Assembly: GCA_035771165.1 (NCBI GenBank)
Contig: JAWNZC010000351.1
Coordinates: 6,814,501 to 6,878,500, forward strand
Direction of reading: 5' to 3'
DNA length: 64,000 nucleotides
From: Paragorgia papillata
Taxonomy: Eukaryota > Cnidaria > Anthozoa > Scleralcyonacea > Coralliidae
The notes under the pieces are model-generated. The model made no database searches. It saw nothing but the letters and a program-made list of their open reading frames with translations, and was not told where the DNA came from. Each line of letters starts with the position of its first letter. The stretch's first letter is position 1. This document shows positions 26,879-38,694 of this stretch, piece by piece. Both the position numbers and the translations under genes were made by a program.

Positions 26879-27410
26879 AAATATATGAAGAGTTTTTCTT
26901 TAGTCAAACATGTACGCACAGACAAAACATACTGTTATAAATAAATATTTGGCGATCAGTTCTTATTTTCCAACGTATGCATTTGATTGCAATCATATCT
27001 ACAAACAAATCGAAAGGGAAACCCTCGGAACTCACTCGGTTATTATATAGATTTATCTTATTAATATACGAAGAATAAATGACACTAAAAGGGCAACAAA
27101 TGTGGACAATGTTCTATGACCATAATTTATTGATAATACACAAGCGTTTTACTAGCCAAATACTGGCCAAAAATGCCTTTATTTGTAATGGGTAATCAAA
27201 ATTCTGAATTTTGCCAACCGCATCGCGCACTTTCATGTAAGTTTGTAAAGCAAATGTTTGTAACCTTCAACTGTCAGTTCAACACCACATTCAAGGAAAC
27301 ACTATGCAGTTGACTTTTCCAACACTAGACTGTGGGTTTACGCGTATACTCTTGTTTTATTATTTAGAAATAAATGAATGGTGAAACCTTCCATATACGA
27401 TCCCTCGTAA

Positions 27411-30103
27411 CACTGCATATGTCACCATGTGTCACACTACATACGTCATGATGTGTCACGCTGCATACGTCATCATGTGTCACAATGCATACGTCATCAT
27501 AACCACTGCATACGTCACCATGTGTCACACTGCATACGTCACTGTGTTACACTGCATACGTCACCATGTGTTCCACTGCATACGTCAGTATGTGTCACTG
27601 CATACATCACCATGTGTCACACTGCATACGTCACTATGTGTCACACTGCATACGTCACCATGTGTCACACTGCATACGTCACTATGTGTCACTGCATACG
27701 TCACCATGTGTTACACTGCATACGTCACTATGTGTTACACTGCATACGTCGTCATGTGTTACTCTGCATAAGTCACTATGTGTCACACTGCATACATCAT
27801 GATGTGTGTCCACTGCACACTGCATACGTCTTGATGTGTCACACTGCATACGTCATCATTTGTTACAGTGCATACGTCACCATGTTTCACACTGCGTACG
27901 TCATGTGTCACACTGCATACGTTACTATGTGTCACATTGCATACGTCACCATGTGTCACACTGCATACGTCACCATGTGTCACACTGCATACGTCACAAT
28001 GTGTCACACTGCATACGTCACTATGTGTCACACTGCATACGTCACCATGTGTTACACTGCATACGTCACTATGTGTCACACTGCATACGTCACCATGTGT
28101 CACACTGCATACGTCACTGTGTTACACTGCATACGTCACCATGTGTTCCACTGCATACGTCAGTATGTGTCACTGCATACATCACCATGTGTCACACTGC
28201 ATACGTCACTATGTGTCACACTGCATACGTCACCATGTGTCACACTGCATACGTCACTATGTGTCACTGCATACGTCACCATGTGTTACACTGCATACGT
28301 CACTATGTGTTACACTGCATACGTCATCATGTGTTACTCTGCATAAGTCACTATGTGTCACACTGCATACATCATGATGTGTGTCACACTGCATACGTCA
28401 TCATTTGTTACAGTGCATACGTCACTATGTGTTACACTGCATACGTCTTGATGTGTCACACTGCATACGTCATCATTTGTTACAGTGCATACGTCACCAT
28501 GTTTCACACTGCGTACGTCATGTGTCACACTGCATACGTTACTATGTGTCACATTGCATACGTCACCATGTGTCACACTGCATACGTCACCATGTGTCAC
28601 ACTGCATACGTCACAATGTGTCACACTGCATACGTCACTATGTGTCACACTGCATACGTCACCATGTGTCACACTGCATACGTCACTATGCGTCACACTG
28701 CATACGTCACCATGTGTCACACTGCATACGTCACCATGTGTCACACTGCATACGTCACCATGTGTTACACTGCATACGTCACCATGTGTTACACTGCATA
28801 CGTCACCATGTGTTACACTGCATACGTCACCATGTGTTACACTGCATACGTCACCATGTGTTACACTGCATACGTCACCATGTGTTACACTGCATACGTC
28901 ACCATGTGTTACACTGCATACGTCACCATGTGTTACACTGCATACGTCACCATGTGTCACACTGCATACGTCACCATGTGTTACACTGCATACGTCACCA
29001 TGTGTCACACTGCATACGTCACCATGTGTTACACTGCATACGTCACCATGTGTTACACTGCATACGTCACTGTGTTACACTGTATACGTCACCATGTATC
29101 ACACTGCATACGTCACCATGTGTTACACTGCATACGTCACCATGTGTTACACTGCATACGTCACTATGTGTTACACTGTATACGTCACCATGTATCACAC
29201 TGCATACGTCACCATGTGTTACACTGCATACGTCAGTATGTGTCACACTGCATACGTCACCATGTGTCACACTGCATACGTCACTATGTGTTACACTGCA
29301 TACGTCACCATGTGTCACACTGCATACGTCACTATGTGTTACACTGCATACGTCACCATGTGTTACACTGCATACGTCACCATGTGTTACACTGCATACC
29401 TCACTATGTGTTACACTGCATACGTCACCATGTGTTACACTGCATACGTCACTATGTGTCACACTGCATACGTCATGATGTGTCACTGCATACGTCATCA
29501 TTTGTTACACTGCATACGCCACCATGTGTCACACTGCGTACGTCATGTGTCACACTGCATACGTTACTGTGTGTCACATTGCATACGTCACCATGTGTCA
29601 CACTGCATACGTCATCATTTGTCACGCTGCATACGTCATCATTTGTCACACTGCATACGTCATTTTGTCACGCTGCATACGCCACTGTATACGCCATGAT
29701 GTGTCACACTGCATACGTCATCATTTGTCACACTGCATACGTCATCATTTGTCATGCACTGCATACGTCATCATTTATCACGCTGGATACGCCACTGTAT
29801 ACGTCATCATGTGTCACACTGCATGCGTTACTATGTGTCACGTTGCATACGTCATCATCTGTCACACTGCATACGTCATCATGTGTCACACTGCATACGT
29901 TACTATGTATCACATTGTATACGTCACCATGTGTCACAATGCATACATCACCATGTGTCACAATGCATACGTCACCATGTGTCACATGGACTGCATACGT
30001 CATGTGTCACACTGCATGTATCATCATGTGTCACAATGAATATATACGTCATCATGTCGCACTGCGTACGTCACTATGCGTCACACTGCATACGTCGTCA
30101 TTG
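27411..30103. repeat. 2.7-kb minisatellite of 24-bp units
   Basis: About 110 units of the form CATGTGTCACACTGCATACG plus TCAC. Variants (CAT/TAT/GAT spacer, TGTTAC for TGTCAC, 2-6 base deletions) recur in a set order. A run with the truncated motif ACTGTGTTAC starts at 27541 and again at 28116, and a TTGATGTGTC variant at 27831 and 28448, so the array has a higher-order repeat of about 575-617 bp. Because 24 is a multiple of 3 and the unit lacks stops in several frames, long open frames arise on both strands (up to 790 codons); these are not genes. Each unit contains TACGTCA, close to a CRE/bZIP half-site. Confidence 0.97.
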
Positions 30104-31650
30104 TACATAACAAGAAAAAGTGATTTTCAACAAGTATTGTTTAAATTTAAATTGCTGTTCTCATTACGTTCTGTCTGATCTCTCTGTGGCCTGAAAAGCA
30201 GCTCCCCTCGCCCCTCATCCCACTGCCAAAACGCCTACACTAGTTGCATGTTATGTAACTTCTTTGCAAAGCTAGCCATGTTGTTCTTAACTTTACTTTA
30301 GTGAAGAAAGGGCGTTTGTTCCTATTTTTATCAAGGCAATTGTCTCGGATGCCTCAAAGCCAGATACGCCTATGCACCTAGACAAATTTGGCATAGTGAG
30401 TATTTTAAACACCCAAGCCCAGACCTTATGCCGCTCGGTGTCAGTGTCCCTTTAAAATTAGGTACGTGAAAAAAAATGCATATGTAAGTACATTTACTAA
30501 AATATATGATTTCAACACCTTAAAGTTTTCTTTTTTCTCTTTTTAAACGTACGAACTAGTATTTTTGGCGATAGGGGATGAAAGTTTTTTCCGGTAAAAC
30601 ATTTTTTGTTTCACTGGTCTGTACCTTTGCATAGTGTTTTGTTTTTTTCAGCGGTGTTCGTTTGTAAACTATTTTTTTTTATGAATTTTAACACCGCCGC
30701 TCAAAATATCAGAAAACAAATCTAACTACAATGGCCTTCACAAAAGATAACATTTTATCGCTATCTTTATATCATACATCAGATGTTAGATAATTATGTG
30801 GATCACTTGAATCTGGGCTTTTATCATTGAATAATTACTACCCTGCAAACATTATAATTTTTTTTAGACAATTTATTATATCTTATCAGCGTCTGCAAAC
30901 TATTTTTTTCAACATTTATCATCCTCCCCTCTAGAAACTGATAATTGTTCGTCCCTAACGAGTTTCCTATTTCTTGAACATGCAGCCACTAAAATCCGAA
31001 TATAAGTTTTTTTGACACTGCGGTCTCATTAAATTGAACATATAGACTTATAAACAATGTGGAGGCCATGCAAGAACACTGATGTGTAATTATTCCTTTA
31101 AATATATCTAATATGTTTTATCAGTTTATGAGGTGAACGAATAATCCTAACAGGCTACAGTCCAATTGACAGTGGATCTCTGAGCCAGCTGCCCATGTCA
31201 GAAACGTTCGACAATTTTCTATAGCTAAGATTGATTTGGGAAAAAGAGCAAAAACACAGGACGCGGAGTAAAACCCTCGAAGCACAAACAATCTCAAACT
31301 GGGCACTCGCATGCATGAGTCCCAAACTCGGACAGACGGTCAACCATCCAAGGACTAACCTCGTTTAACCGGCTCCGTCACTAATTAATAGGACACGTTT
31401 AAGGTAAATAAATAAACGTATTTTAGTTTTACAAACAATTCCTAATGCAAACATGTATTTTAAAGGCTGCATGCTTTACATTATTATAACGAGCAATTAC
31501 CAATATTACTTAAGTGGTCTATAGCGTGAATACATATCGTCCTATATAGTGAATCAAAAGAGAGCCATAATACTGCGTTTACCGACTACTATAAATTGTT
31601 TATAGTAAGAATTGAGACTATTGGTTATCTCTTGATCTGATTGATCGTGC
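30104..31650. other. Spacer without recognised features
   Basis: AT-rich sequence after the minisatellite. No coding frame, RNA or strong hairpin was recognised. Confidence 0.45.
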
Positions 31651-31654
31651 TGAA

Positions 31655-31797
31655 CCGCTTATTTCGCGATTACCCGCCTGTCTCATATAAACACTCTGCT
31701 GGGATAGCATTGAATTTCTATACAATGGCGGGTAACTCGGTTTGCCGAGTTACCCGGGTAGCCGAGTTACTCGGGCTCCATATAAACAGGCCCCCAA
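31655..31797 (-). repeat. Fold-back element fragment, GTTTATATGGAGCC family
   Basis: Ends in CTCCATATAAACAGGCCC and carries repeated GAGTTACCCGG / CCGAGTTACTCGG blocks. It is the reverse complement of the left part of the element at 32455-32820, sharing also TTGAATTTCTATACA and CTCATATAAACACTC. Confidence 0.75.
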
Positions 31798-32209
31798 TTT
31801 GTGGAGGTTACAAACCAAAATTAACGAATTAAAAGGAAATACCGTGTAAGAAAAAGGAGAAGATTCATAATAATGAGTACAGTCCGGGGTCAGCTATCTA
31901 ATTCCATTTGTACGGAATGTAGGTTCGACAACAAAAAAGATAAAGTTTTTTTATAAACTTCTTTTTTGGGTGTCACTTGAGGTATACGACAAGTGTTTAT
32001 TTCTTACTTTCCTGCGATCAGCACTCTAAACGTCTGATTTTGTCCGCCACTTTTTTACATTCTGGTTTTAAAATCTGCCTGTTTATTTGGTCTCGTAATC
32101 TGGTTCTACTAGTATATTTTTACTAGCTCAAGAGTTCTGGTTTTATAACATTTATTAATTTTATTACGTTGTGGTTTTAATTTGTCGTGTCTGGTTGAAG
32201 ATTACTTAA

Positions 32210-32434
32210 GGGCTGTTTACATGAGCCGGGCTAGCCCGGTTACTCGCGCGATTGATTAGGATCTCACTGTGGTTTTGAAACTCGCATAAACTAAATGTAC
32301 AAAGAAGAATTGGTTTAGTTTAGATGTAAACGAATCTTAACATTAATTCAAATCTCCTTTTGTGGCCAAGGAAAGAATTTCGTGACACGAGTCAGCCCGT
32401 TTAGCTGGACTAGCCCGCCTCATGTAAACAGCCC
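32210..32434. repeat. MITE, GGCTGTTTACATGAG family, copy 1
   Basis: Terminal inverted repeats read GGGCTGTTTACATGAG and CTCATGTAAACAGCCC. The interior has TTGGTTTAGTTTAGATG followed by TAAACG, which recurs in three other copies (about 37800-38010, 38695-38890 and 39211-39420). Confidence 0.85.
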
Positions 32435-32454
32435 ATTAAACAGCCCCTTAGGGC

Positions 32455-32820
32455 CTGTTTATATGGAGCCGAGTTACTCGGCAAACAGAGCTACCCGCCA
32501 TGTATAGAAATTCAATGCTATCCCGGCAGAGTGTTTATATGAGACAGGCGGGTAACTCGGCTAGCCGAGATCCCAGCAAAACAGTCGAGATCTCGGCATG
32601 CCTGGATGAAAAAATTCCCATATAAACACTCTCTTGCCGGGTAACTCGGCTAGCCGAGTTGAATTCGTCACAACAGCGCACGCGCCACTTATGAAGACAA
32701 TCGGAAACTACTCATGGAATGTGAAACCATTATAATGCGTGGGCGGCTTTGCCGAGTAACTCGCGGCTTGCCGGGTAACTCGCCTAGCTGGGTAACTCGG
32801 CTCCATATAAACAGACCCTT
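32455..32820. repeat. Fold-back element, GTTTATATGGAGCC family, full copy
   Basis: The left end GGGCCTGTTTATATGGAGCC and right end CTCCATATAAACAGACCC are terminal inverted repeats. The inside is packed with short CGGGTAACTCGGC palindromes. Confidence 0.85.
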
Positions 32821-33899
32821 AGAAGAGGACATGATGAGCGCGGATATAATCAGAGTCAAGATATCCACTTGACATGCACGCTGTACTATTTAAGTAAAGA
32901 TTCGTGATATAATTGCTTGCACCAGATGGCGATTTGCTTGCTATATTTATCGTCAAAGAATCCTATATCGCGAGTTTTTTTGTTTATTGTTTGGTATTGT
33001 ACCTGTTGGAAATGTTTTTTTAGCAAAAAGGGCATTACTTGCTTGCACAAAGTAAACTCGAACAATTATCCAATAATGTAGAGAGAATGGGTTGAATTAC
33101 TTGAAAACACGCCCTCGAGAATAATGTATAAAATTTTTTTTAAAAAAACCCCGAACTTTTGGAGTTTTTCCAAGGTCTTATTTTCTTGGTCGTTTCTGAG
33201 ATCAAATTAATATGCGGACACCATATTATAATAAATTTATCGGGCACTGTGGTGTATTTAGCGGGATAAAATGGAGAATTCAGTGGGCTAAAATGCATTT
33301 TAGTGGGTTAAAACCTATTAGTTTTAGCAATTCTAAATCACTATTGGCTTGTTGTTTACGGAATTGTATACTTTGCTTGTCAAAACTTTGAAGCACAGAT
33401 TGTTTTGATGAAATATGTTGCGTTTTTCTACCAAGTTTTACATGTACGTTATGAGTTACGTAAATATTTATTGCAATAAAATACACGCCGGCACTAAGGC
33501 GGGACTGTTCAAGATATTGTTTACTGCATGTACTGTCTTTGATTTTCTTCTAAATGCCCACTAAAATTATTATAATAGTAATATAATATAATTAATATAA
33601 ATAGTAATGTTTTTCGATGTTCTTCGAACATCAACTATATTGTTATTAACACATGTCTCTGTCTCCTGTAGTCAACATCCAAGATAACATCAAATCATTA
33701 ATTCTTCATGACGAGGAAAGGAATTTAATCAATACTTGTAAATCCGATGGAAAATCGTCCTGATTAGCTAGATTTCCTGAGTTAAAACAGCTTATCTCTT
33801 TAAGATCTAAACATAATTAGTTATGTGAATTTCATATTAATAATTTTATATCATATAAAACAATATGGCATCCCACCTTATATACATTCGCCTCGAGTT

Positions 33900-33925
33900 T
33901 GTATATATATATATATATATATATA
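33900..33925. repeat. (AT)n microsatellite
   Basis: A short uninterrupted AT run. Similar runs lie at about 34352-34370 and 34869-34899. Confidence 0.85.
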
Positions 33926-34021
33926 GATAGGTTGAGTAGGTTATAATAACATTTGGCAGAGTGCTCAATGGATACCCAGAGCATATTAAACAAATGGAGG
34001 TAGAACGACTCAACAAATTTG

Positions 34022-34091
34022 ATTAGGCATATTTATTACTATTTAGTTTCGTACCACGAGATGTGGCACTCTTCAGATAAAACGGCCTAAT
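34022..34091 (-). ncRNA. Type I hammerhead ribozyme, complete and independent
   Basis: Minus strand, 5' to 3'. Outer stem I is AUUAGGC (34085-34091), then a CGU loop, then inner stem I UUUAU. The core CUGAAGA is at 34070-34076 (position 7 is free in the consensus). Stem II GUGCCAC-aucuc-GUGGUAC is 7 pairs with one G-U. The core GAAA follows. Stem III ACU/AGU has an AAAU loop. The cleavage triplet GUA is at 34037-34039. Then AUAAA pairs with UUUAU, UAU forms a loop and GCCUAAU pairs with AUUAGGC. Every helix closes and every invariant core base is present. Unlike the 26-kb pair, its stem III has a loop, so it could fold as a monomer. No second copy was seen nearby. Confidence 0.85.
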
Positions 34092-34377
34092 GCCTGACAG
34101 CTAAAACTTACAATATTTTGTACAAACAGATGACGCTTTAATCCTATTTACCATGCAAGCTAGGCAATTATCACCTTATCATTACGTTGACACCACGTGG
34201 AAATACCAAACTTAAGCGGTAATTTTAAAATAGTTCGTTAAAAGTTAATTAAAAGGAATTTTTTAGCATGTCTACATGAAGAAACTAGTTCATTGCGTTT
34301 GTTTAGGGTAGCCATAGTAGGTTTACATATGATAAAGTATTTTTCCCAGATATATATATATATATATTTCTAAAATT

Positions 34378-34640
34378 CATTAATAATTCATGAGGAAAAC
34401 ACAAAGAAAAATCATGAGCGTATCGGATCTATATATGTGATATAGACTCGCTCTAAGTTTCTCGCTGGTTTTTAACGGCTGAGATAAGCTTAATTTTCAA
34501 AATTACTACGCCAATGAACGTATGAAGTGATTCTTTTTAGAAGCCATTTAAAAACCTTGCAGTACGGGCTTTATCGGCTCTAAAACACTCGGCTATCGCC
34601 TCGTGTTTTATATCCGATAAAGCCCTCCTGCGCGGTTTAT
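34378..34640 (+). repeat. Hairpin MITE with CATTAATAATTCATGA end
   Basis: Starts with CATTAATAATTCATGAGG and AAAACACAAAG. About 180 bases in there is an internal palindrome (CTTTATCGG..ACTCGGC..CGTGTTTTAT..CCGATAAAG). Confidence 0.7.
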
Positions 34641-34870
34641 AAATATTACATACATCTTTATATATATAGCTTTATTTATTTGTATATTTTTAATTAGATT
34701 TTAATTCTATTCTATAGAAACATTTTAAGACTCCCATAAGACTCTAGTTATATATGTCTGGAGTTCGCGAATATTTCTTACTCTTAAATTTTTACATTTT
34801 AAGCGTTCTGTATCCTTTGGATCCTCCAGTCAAGTGGCATCATCGTTGGCGAACCTACTTTCAATTTAAG

Positions 34871-34903
<33 letters not shown>

Positions 34904-35012
34904 AAATAGGTTGCGTCTTACGCACGCTGTGATTGGTCAATTACCGTGTTTATATCAGGCTATGTAAACACGGTTGTGATGTCACGGCACATTTTTTAGC
35001 CTTATTTCATAA

Positions 35013-35201
35013 AAGAAATAGAAAATGGATGCCCTGTGTTTATATAACCTGATGCAAACACTCGAGTGAGTTGGGAGAATTCGAAAGTACTTATGTAAAC
35101 CCTCGCCTACGGCTCGGGTTCACATAAACTTTCGAATTCTCCCAACTCACTCTCGTGTTTGCATCAGGCTATATAAACACGGGCGGCCATTTTCTATTTC
35201 T

Positions 35202-35202
<1 letters not shown>
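35013..35202. repeat. Long hairpin element
   Basis: Arms of about 85 bases (AAGAAATAGAAAATGG..CTTTCGAATTCTCCC and complement), near-perfect, with GTGTTTATATAACCTGATGC in the stem. It is followed at once by a 75-base (AT)n run. Confidence 0.9.

Positions 35203-35203
<1 letters not shown>

Positions 35204-35278
<75 letters not shown>
35204..35278. repeat. (AT)n microsatellite
   Basis: About 37 AT dinucleotides directly after the hairpin at 35013-35202. Confidence 0.97.
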
Positions 35279-35280
<2 letters not shown>

Positions 35281-36171
35281 GGATCGGCTGCTCGTGTTTA
35301 ATCCTTTACCGGGCAGATTACCAGGAGGTATCCACTTGACGAGTAAAATCGTCTGGCATTAGCCAGAGTAAAAGTAATAAGTTGCCAAATGGCAACTAAA
35401 ACTGAAAACCGGGTATGCCCGGTAAAGAGTTAACAATAAGCATGATTGGGAAGTTTTTAAATTACGTCAGCCACAAAACATGATCTTGACCACGTGTGCT
35501 TTAATATCGAAATTTTCGTTACAATGTATGAATGACATGCATACAGTTATAGGCGCAGATGAGTGTTTCTCAAACTTGGTTATATCCGAAAAACGTTAGA
35601 CCTACAATCAGTACATTGGCAGTACACCAACCTTCATTATTTCTATTTCTACACTGCCCAGGCATGGTTATATATGTTCGTACGTGCGATGTGCATTATT
35701 GCTGGTTGCGCAAAGATAACTGACATACACGCACGTGCACGCATCGTTAAAAGCAGCATGGAACACATGTCGTGCACTAGCAACAATATCCAGGCCCATC
35801 TCAAATTTTTGCCACAATGCTATAGCACCATACATTTTATGATGACTGGAACATTTTAAATGCACAAAAAAGAACTGGGATTTTTTAAAATCCGAGCAAT
35901 TTTACATCATGCATGCAACATTTTATTGTGAGCTCATGTTGACGCATGGATGTTGACGCATGGAAAAAATAAGAACATGCTGTAATTTGCAATGCATGAA
36001 AGAGGTTGAGGAAGAAAGTGCAGTCAAGTGTAGATGTGAAAACAAAAATTGACCCAATAGATACACATGACAAAAGATATGTATAGTAATCTTATTATAA
36101 ATATAAGTGCCCAGCACAAAACACGAATAAAAGCCATGAACACAAGGACATAAAAAACATAATATTTAATA

Positions 36172-36212
36172 ATCTAACGTTTCGTTGTTTATGCTACAAC
36201 ATCTTCAGAGAT
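36172..36212 (-). ncRNA. Hammerhead-like motif in the Penelope-like 3' end
   Basis: Minus strand: AUCU, core CUGAAGA, one extra U, stem II GUUGU-agcauaa-ACAAC (5 pairs), GAAA, the palindrome ACGU, triplet GUU, then AGAU pairing with AUCU. The extra base between the core and stem II is not canonical, so this may be inactive or a lineage variant. Confidence 0.5.
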
Positions 36213-36740
36213 AATGATTACAAGATATTAATCTACAGCATATATAATAAACAGAATTCTAATTACATACATATAGACCAATCAAAATAAAGAACTAAAA
36301 CTACATATTACAAGCTAATTATAGGTCAGGAGGTGAGGTAACACTGAAGGTGTCAGAAGGTGAGAGAAAGTTAAAATAAGTATAGAGGGGTGCTGATCCA
36401 ATATTGCCGTTGAGATGAGGTTTAAGTTTGTTAATTAAAAGACTTTCGCGTAAAAGAAGCTCAGATTCAAAAGAGCAGGAAGAAATAATACTAAAATCAC
36501 TAAAAGAAATAGGATGCCCCGTCTCATGATGATGGGCAAGAATATTACCACGGGGTGGACTAGCGAGTTTTTTGCCAGTAAGGGCCGAAATTCCCATGTG
36601 TTCAGAAACGCGTGTGTGCAGATGTGGAGTGGTTTCATGCATCCACAACGTGTATGCATTCAATTTCAAGTGTTTAAAGGGTATCACATACTTAATAGTG
36701 AAACCGCATTTGATACAACAAAGAAATGATTTATAGATCT
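36172..36740 (-). mobile_element. 5'-truncated Penelope-like retroelement 3' end (GIY-YIG plus pLTR)
   Basis: The minus-strand frame 36319-36687 encodes the C-terminal part of a GIY-YIG endonuclease domain of the kind fused to reverse transcriptase in Penelope-like elements: HTRVSEHMG, a His-rich ILAHHHETGH segment, then SELLLRESLLINKLKPHLN with the catalytic-type Glu. The first part of the domain continues upstream to about 36740 with frame breaks (CIKCG, then WMHETTPH where YVGETTRH-like is usual). No reverse-transcriptase segment is present, so the copy is 5'-truncated. About 110 bases after the stop lies a hammerhead-like motif, as expected for the pseudo-LTR of such elements. Confidence 0.75.
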
Positions 36741-37283
36741 GTTACAGGGTTTCATTAATTCATTGCATGACGTTTCCTGGCCATTTGTGGTCGACTCAGT
36801 TATTGTAGGCTCTTTATGATTAATTTTGTACAACCAATAATTGACCAGCACTTAGATACTATAATATTAAAGCACGAGGACCATAAGGTCAACTATTATC
36901 TTTTGATATATCTTCTGTGATATAATAAACAATATGCTATCGTATCATTAACATGTACGTGAATTGATAAGTCAGGCACATATATAGAAAGAGATCCACA
37001 TGTAAGATTTGAAACTTTTTGCTACAGTTCCACGTGCAAGAACCCTCTCTACACGAATGAAGCACATTCTTTTTAACAAACTAGTAATGTTATAGCGTTA
37101 TTCCATCTAGTCGCCAGGCAGACTGTTCCCAGTGAACGAACAAAAGTGCTTTACCAGCTCTCTCTCCTCCACAGAGGCTCGGGGCCAGCGAAGGCGTGCG
37201 GGCGAGGAAGACGCGCGAGGAATGATACCTACTTCCACCTTTGCTGGCGTGTGCCTTCGCCTACTTATATATAGCTAAATCAA

Positions 37284-37740
37284 TTAAGGTTGTCCTGGCC
37301 AAAGGCAAAAGGCTAAAGCCAAAAGGTCAAAGCCAAGCGCGAAAAGTACGATGGGAATAACTATTTAAATAGCGAAGCACACATTTACTATATTTTTAGG
37401 CCAAAATCATACAAATAAATCAAACTTGCCTCTCTGGGGATTATTAACGAGCATTTTCGCGCTTGGCTTTGGCCTTTTGGCTTTGGCCTTTTGGCTTTGG
37501 CCTTTTGGCTTTGGCCTTTTGGCTTTGGCCTTTTGGCTTTGGCCTTTTGGCTTTGGCCTTTTGGCTTTGGCCTTTTGGCTTTGGCCTTTTGGCTTTGGCC
37601 TTTTGGCTTTGGCCTTTTGGCTTTGGCCTTTTGGCTTTGGCCTTTTGGCTTTGGCCTTTTGGCTTTGGCCTTTTGGCTTTGGCCTTTTGGCTTTGGCCTT
37701 TTGGCTTTGGCCAGGACAGCATTAATTGATTAGGAGTGCT
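37284..37740. repeat. Fold-back element with an expanded 14-bp array in one arm
   Basis: The left end (AATTAAGGTTGTCCTGGCC, then AAAGCCAAAAGG units, then CAAGCGCGAAAA) is the reverse complement of the right part (TTTTCGCGCTTGG .. GGCCAGGACAGCATTAATT). The right arm holds about 18 near-identical copies of GGCTTTGGCCTTTT (37459-37713), while the left arm has about three. The array makes stop-free frames on both strands that are not genes. Confidence 0.9.
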
Positions 37741-37799
37741 TCGCCTCCCCAAGCTGAGCCTCTCATAATTAGTATGAAATACACCGTGGATATTTAGCC

Positions 37800-38010
37800 A
37801 AAGGAGCTATGTATATGAGCTCGGGCTGTTCCGACTAACTGGGTTGTTCGTATCACACATTCTTTCGTCGGCCGCCAGAGGTGATTCGAATCATCATTAG
37901 GATTCGTTTACATCTAAACTAAGCCAATTCTTCTTTGCAAATTTAGTTTATGTGTGAGTTTTAAAACTAGAGTACGATCCTAAATCAGACGAGTCCGCCT
38001 TGTTAACCAG
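37800..38010. repeat. MITE, GGCTGTTTACATGAG family, copy 2 (degenerate ends)
   Basis: The interior GATTCGTTTACATCTAAAC .. CCAATTCTTCTTTG matches copies 1, 3 and 4. The terminal repeats are only partly recognisable. Confidence 0.65.
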
Positions 38011-38341
38011 GCCAACTTGGTCATAAAATTATGCCGATGTGTAAAATGCTTGTATATTTCTGTAACAGCAAACTGTAGTTAAAAGGTTTATAAAATTAGG
38101 ATTAATAACAATTGTAAACCACGCAGATAAATCACGGCTTCAATACGAACAAGTTATGTTTAAATACAATAAGTGCATGTGACTATTATGGAAGGCGGGG
38201 CCTAAAGAGCACTCCATTGGCGGTTTTCGTTGGAAGAGCTTTGGCTCGGCTATATATATGGCGCGGCAAAACAGGGTTTCAATACTATAACTGGAATCTA
38301 TAGTACTTTGTAGGGTGCAGTATCAAACTGAACTATACGTC

Positions 38342-38490
38342 GAAAACAACAATCGCAGAAACCACTTGCGTGTGTTTGGGATCCCGAAATTCAAAAGAAT
38401 AACGAATTGTGGGAGGAGTTCGAGGAAGTAGTTAGGACAATCAACATTGAAGGACTTAGAAATTCTATTAAAACCGTGAAATCTAAATAG
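38342..38490 (+). pseudogene. LINE ORF1-like fragment with a frameshift
   Basis: The first frame reads ENNNRRNHLRVFGIP, like the R-x-N-L-R-x-x-G-I-P motif of L1/CR1-type ORF1 proteins. After a shift near 38395 another frame continues KNNELWEEFEEVVRTINIEG and ends at TAG 38488-38490. The continuity of sense across the shift supports a decayed coding remnant. It is too short to assign a clade. Confidence 0.45.
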
Positions 38491-38694
38491 AACAACGACA
38501 ACAAAAACAACCACAGTCTGCACGTGGGGTTGTTCGTTGTATGAAAAACAAAAGATCCAAAGTAAAACACAATGAAAGGTGAACATTCTCATTCATTCCT
38601 TCAACCTTTGCTATATATATGTACGATGACACACAAGCCTATCGCGATAATGATCTGTTATTGCAGATACCAATATATCGGCGTTATATCGTAA

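Noticed and set aside
27411..30103. CRISPR array
   Set aside because: Units are contiguous 24-bp repeats without unique spacers, in a eukaryotic context.
27427..30178. Long open frames of up to 790 codons with 8-residue repeats on both strands
   Set aside because: They arise because the 24-bp minisatellite unit is a multiple of three and lacks stops; several frames and both strands are open at once, so no frame is favoured as coding.
37426..37752. Hydrophobic FGLLALAFWLWP-repeat or Lys-rich protein
   Set aside because: A product of the 14-bp array; open in several frames of both strands.
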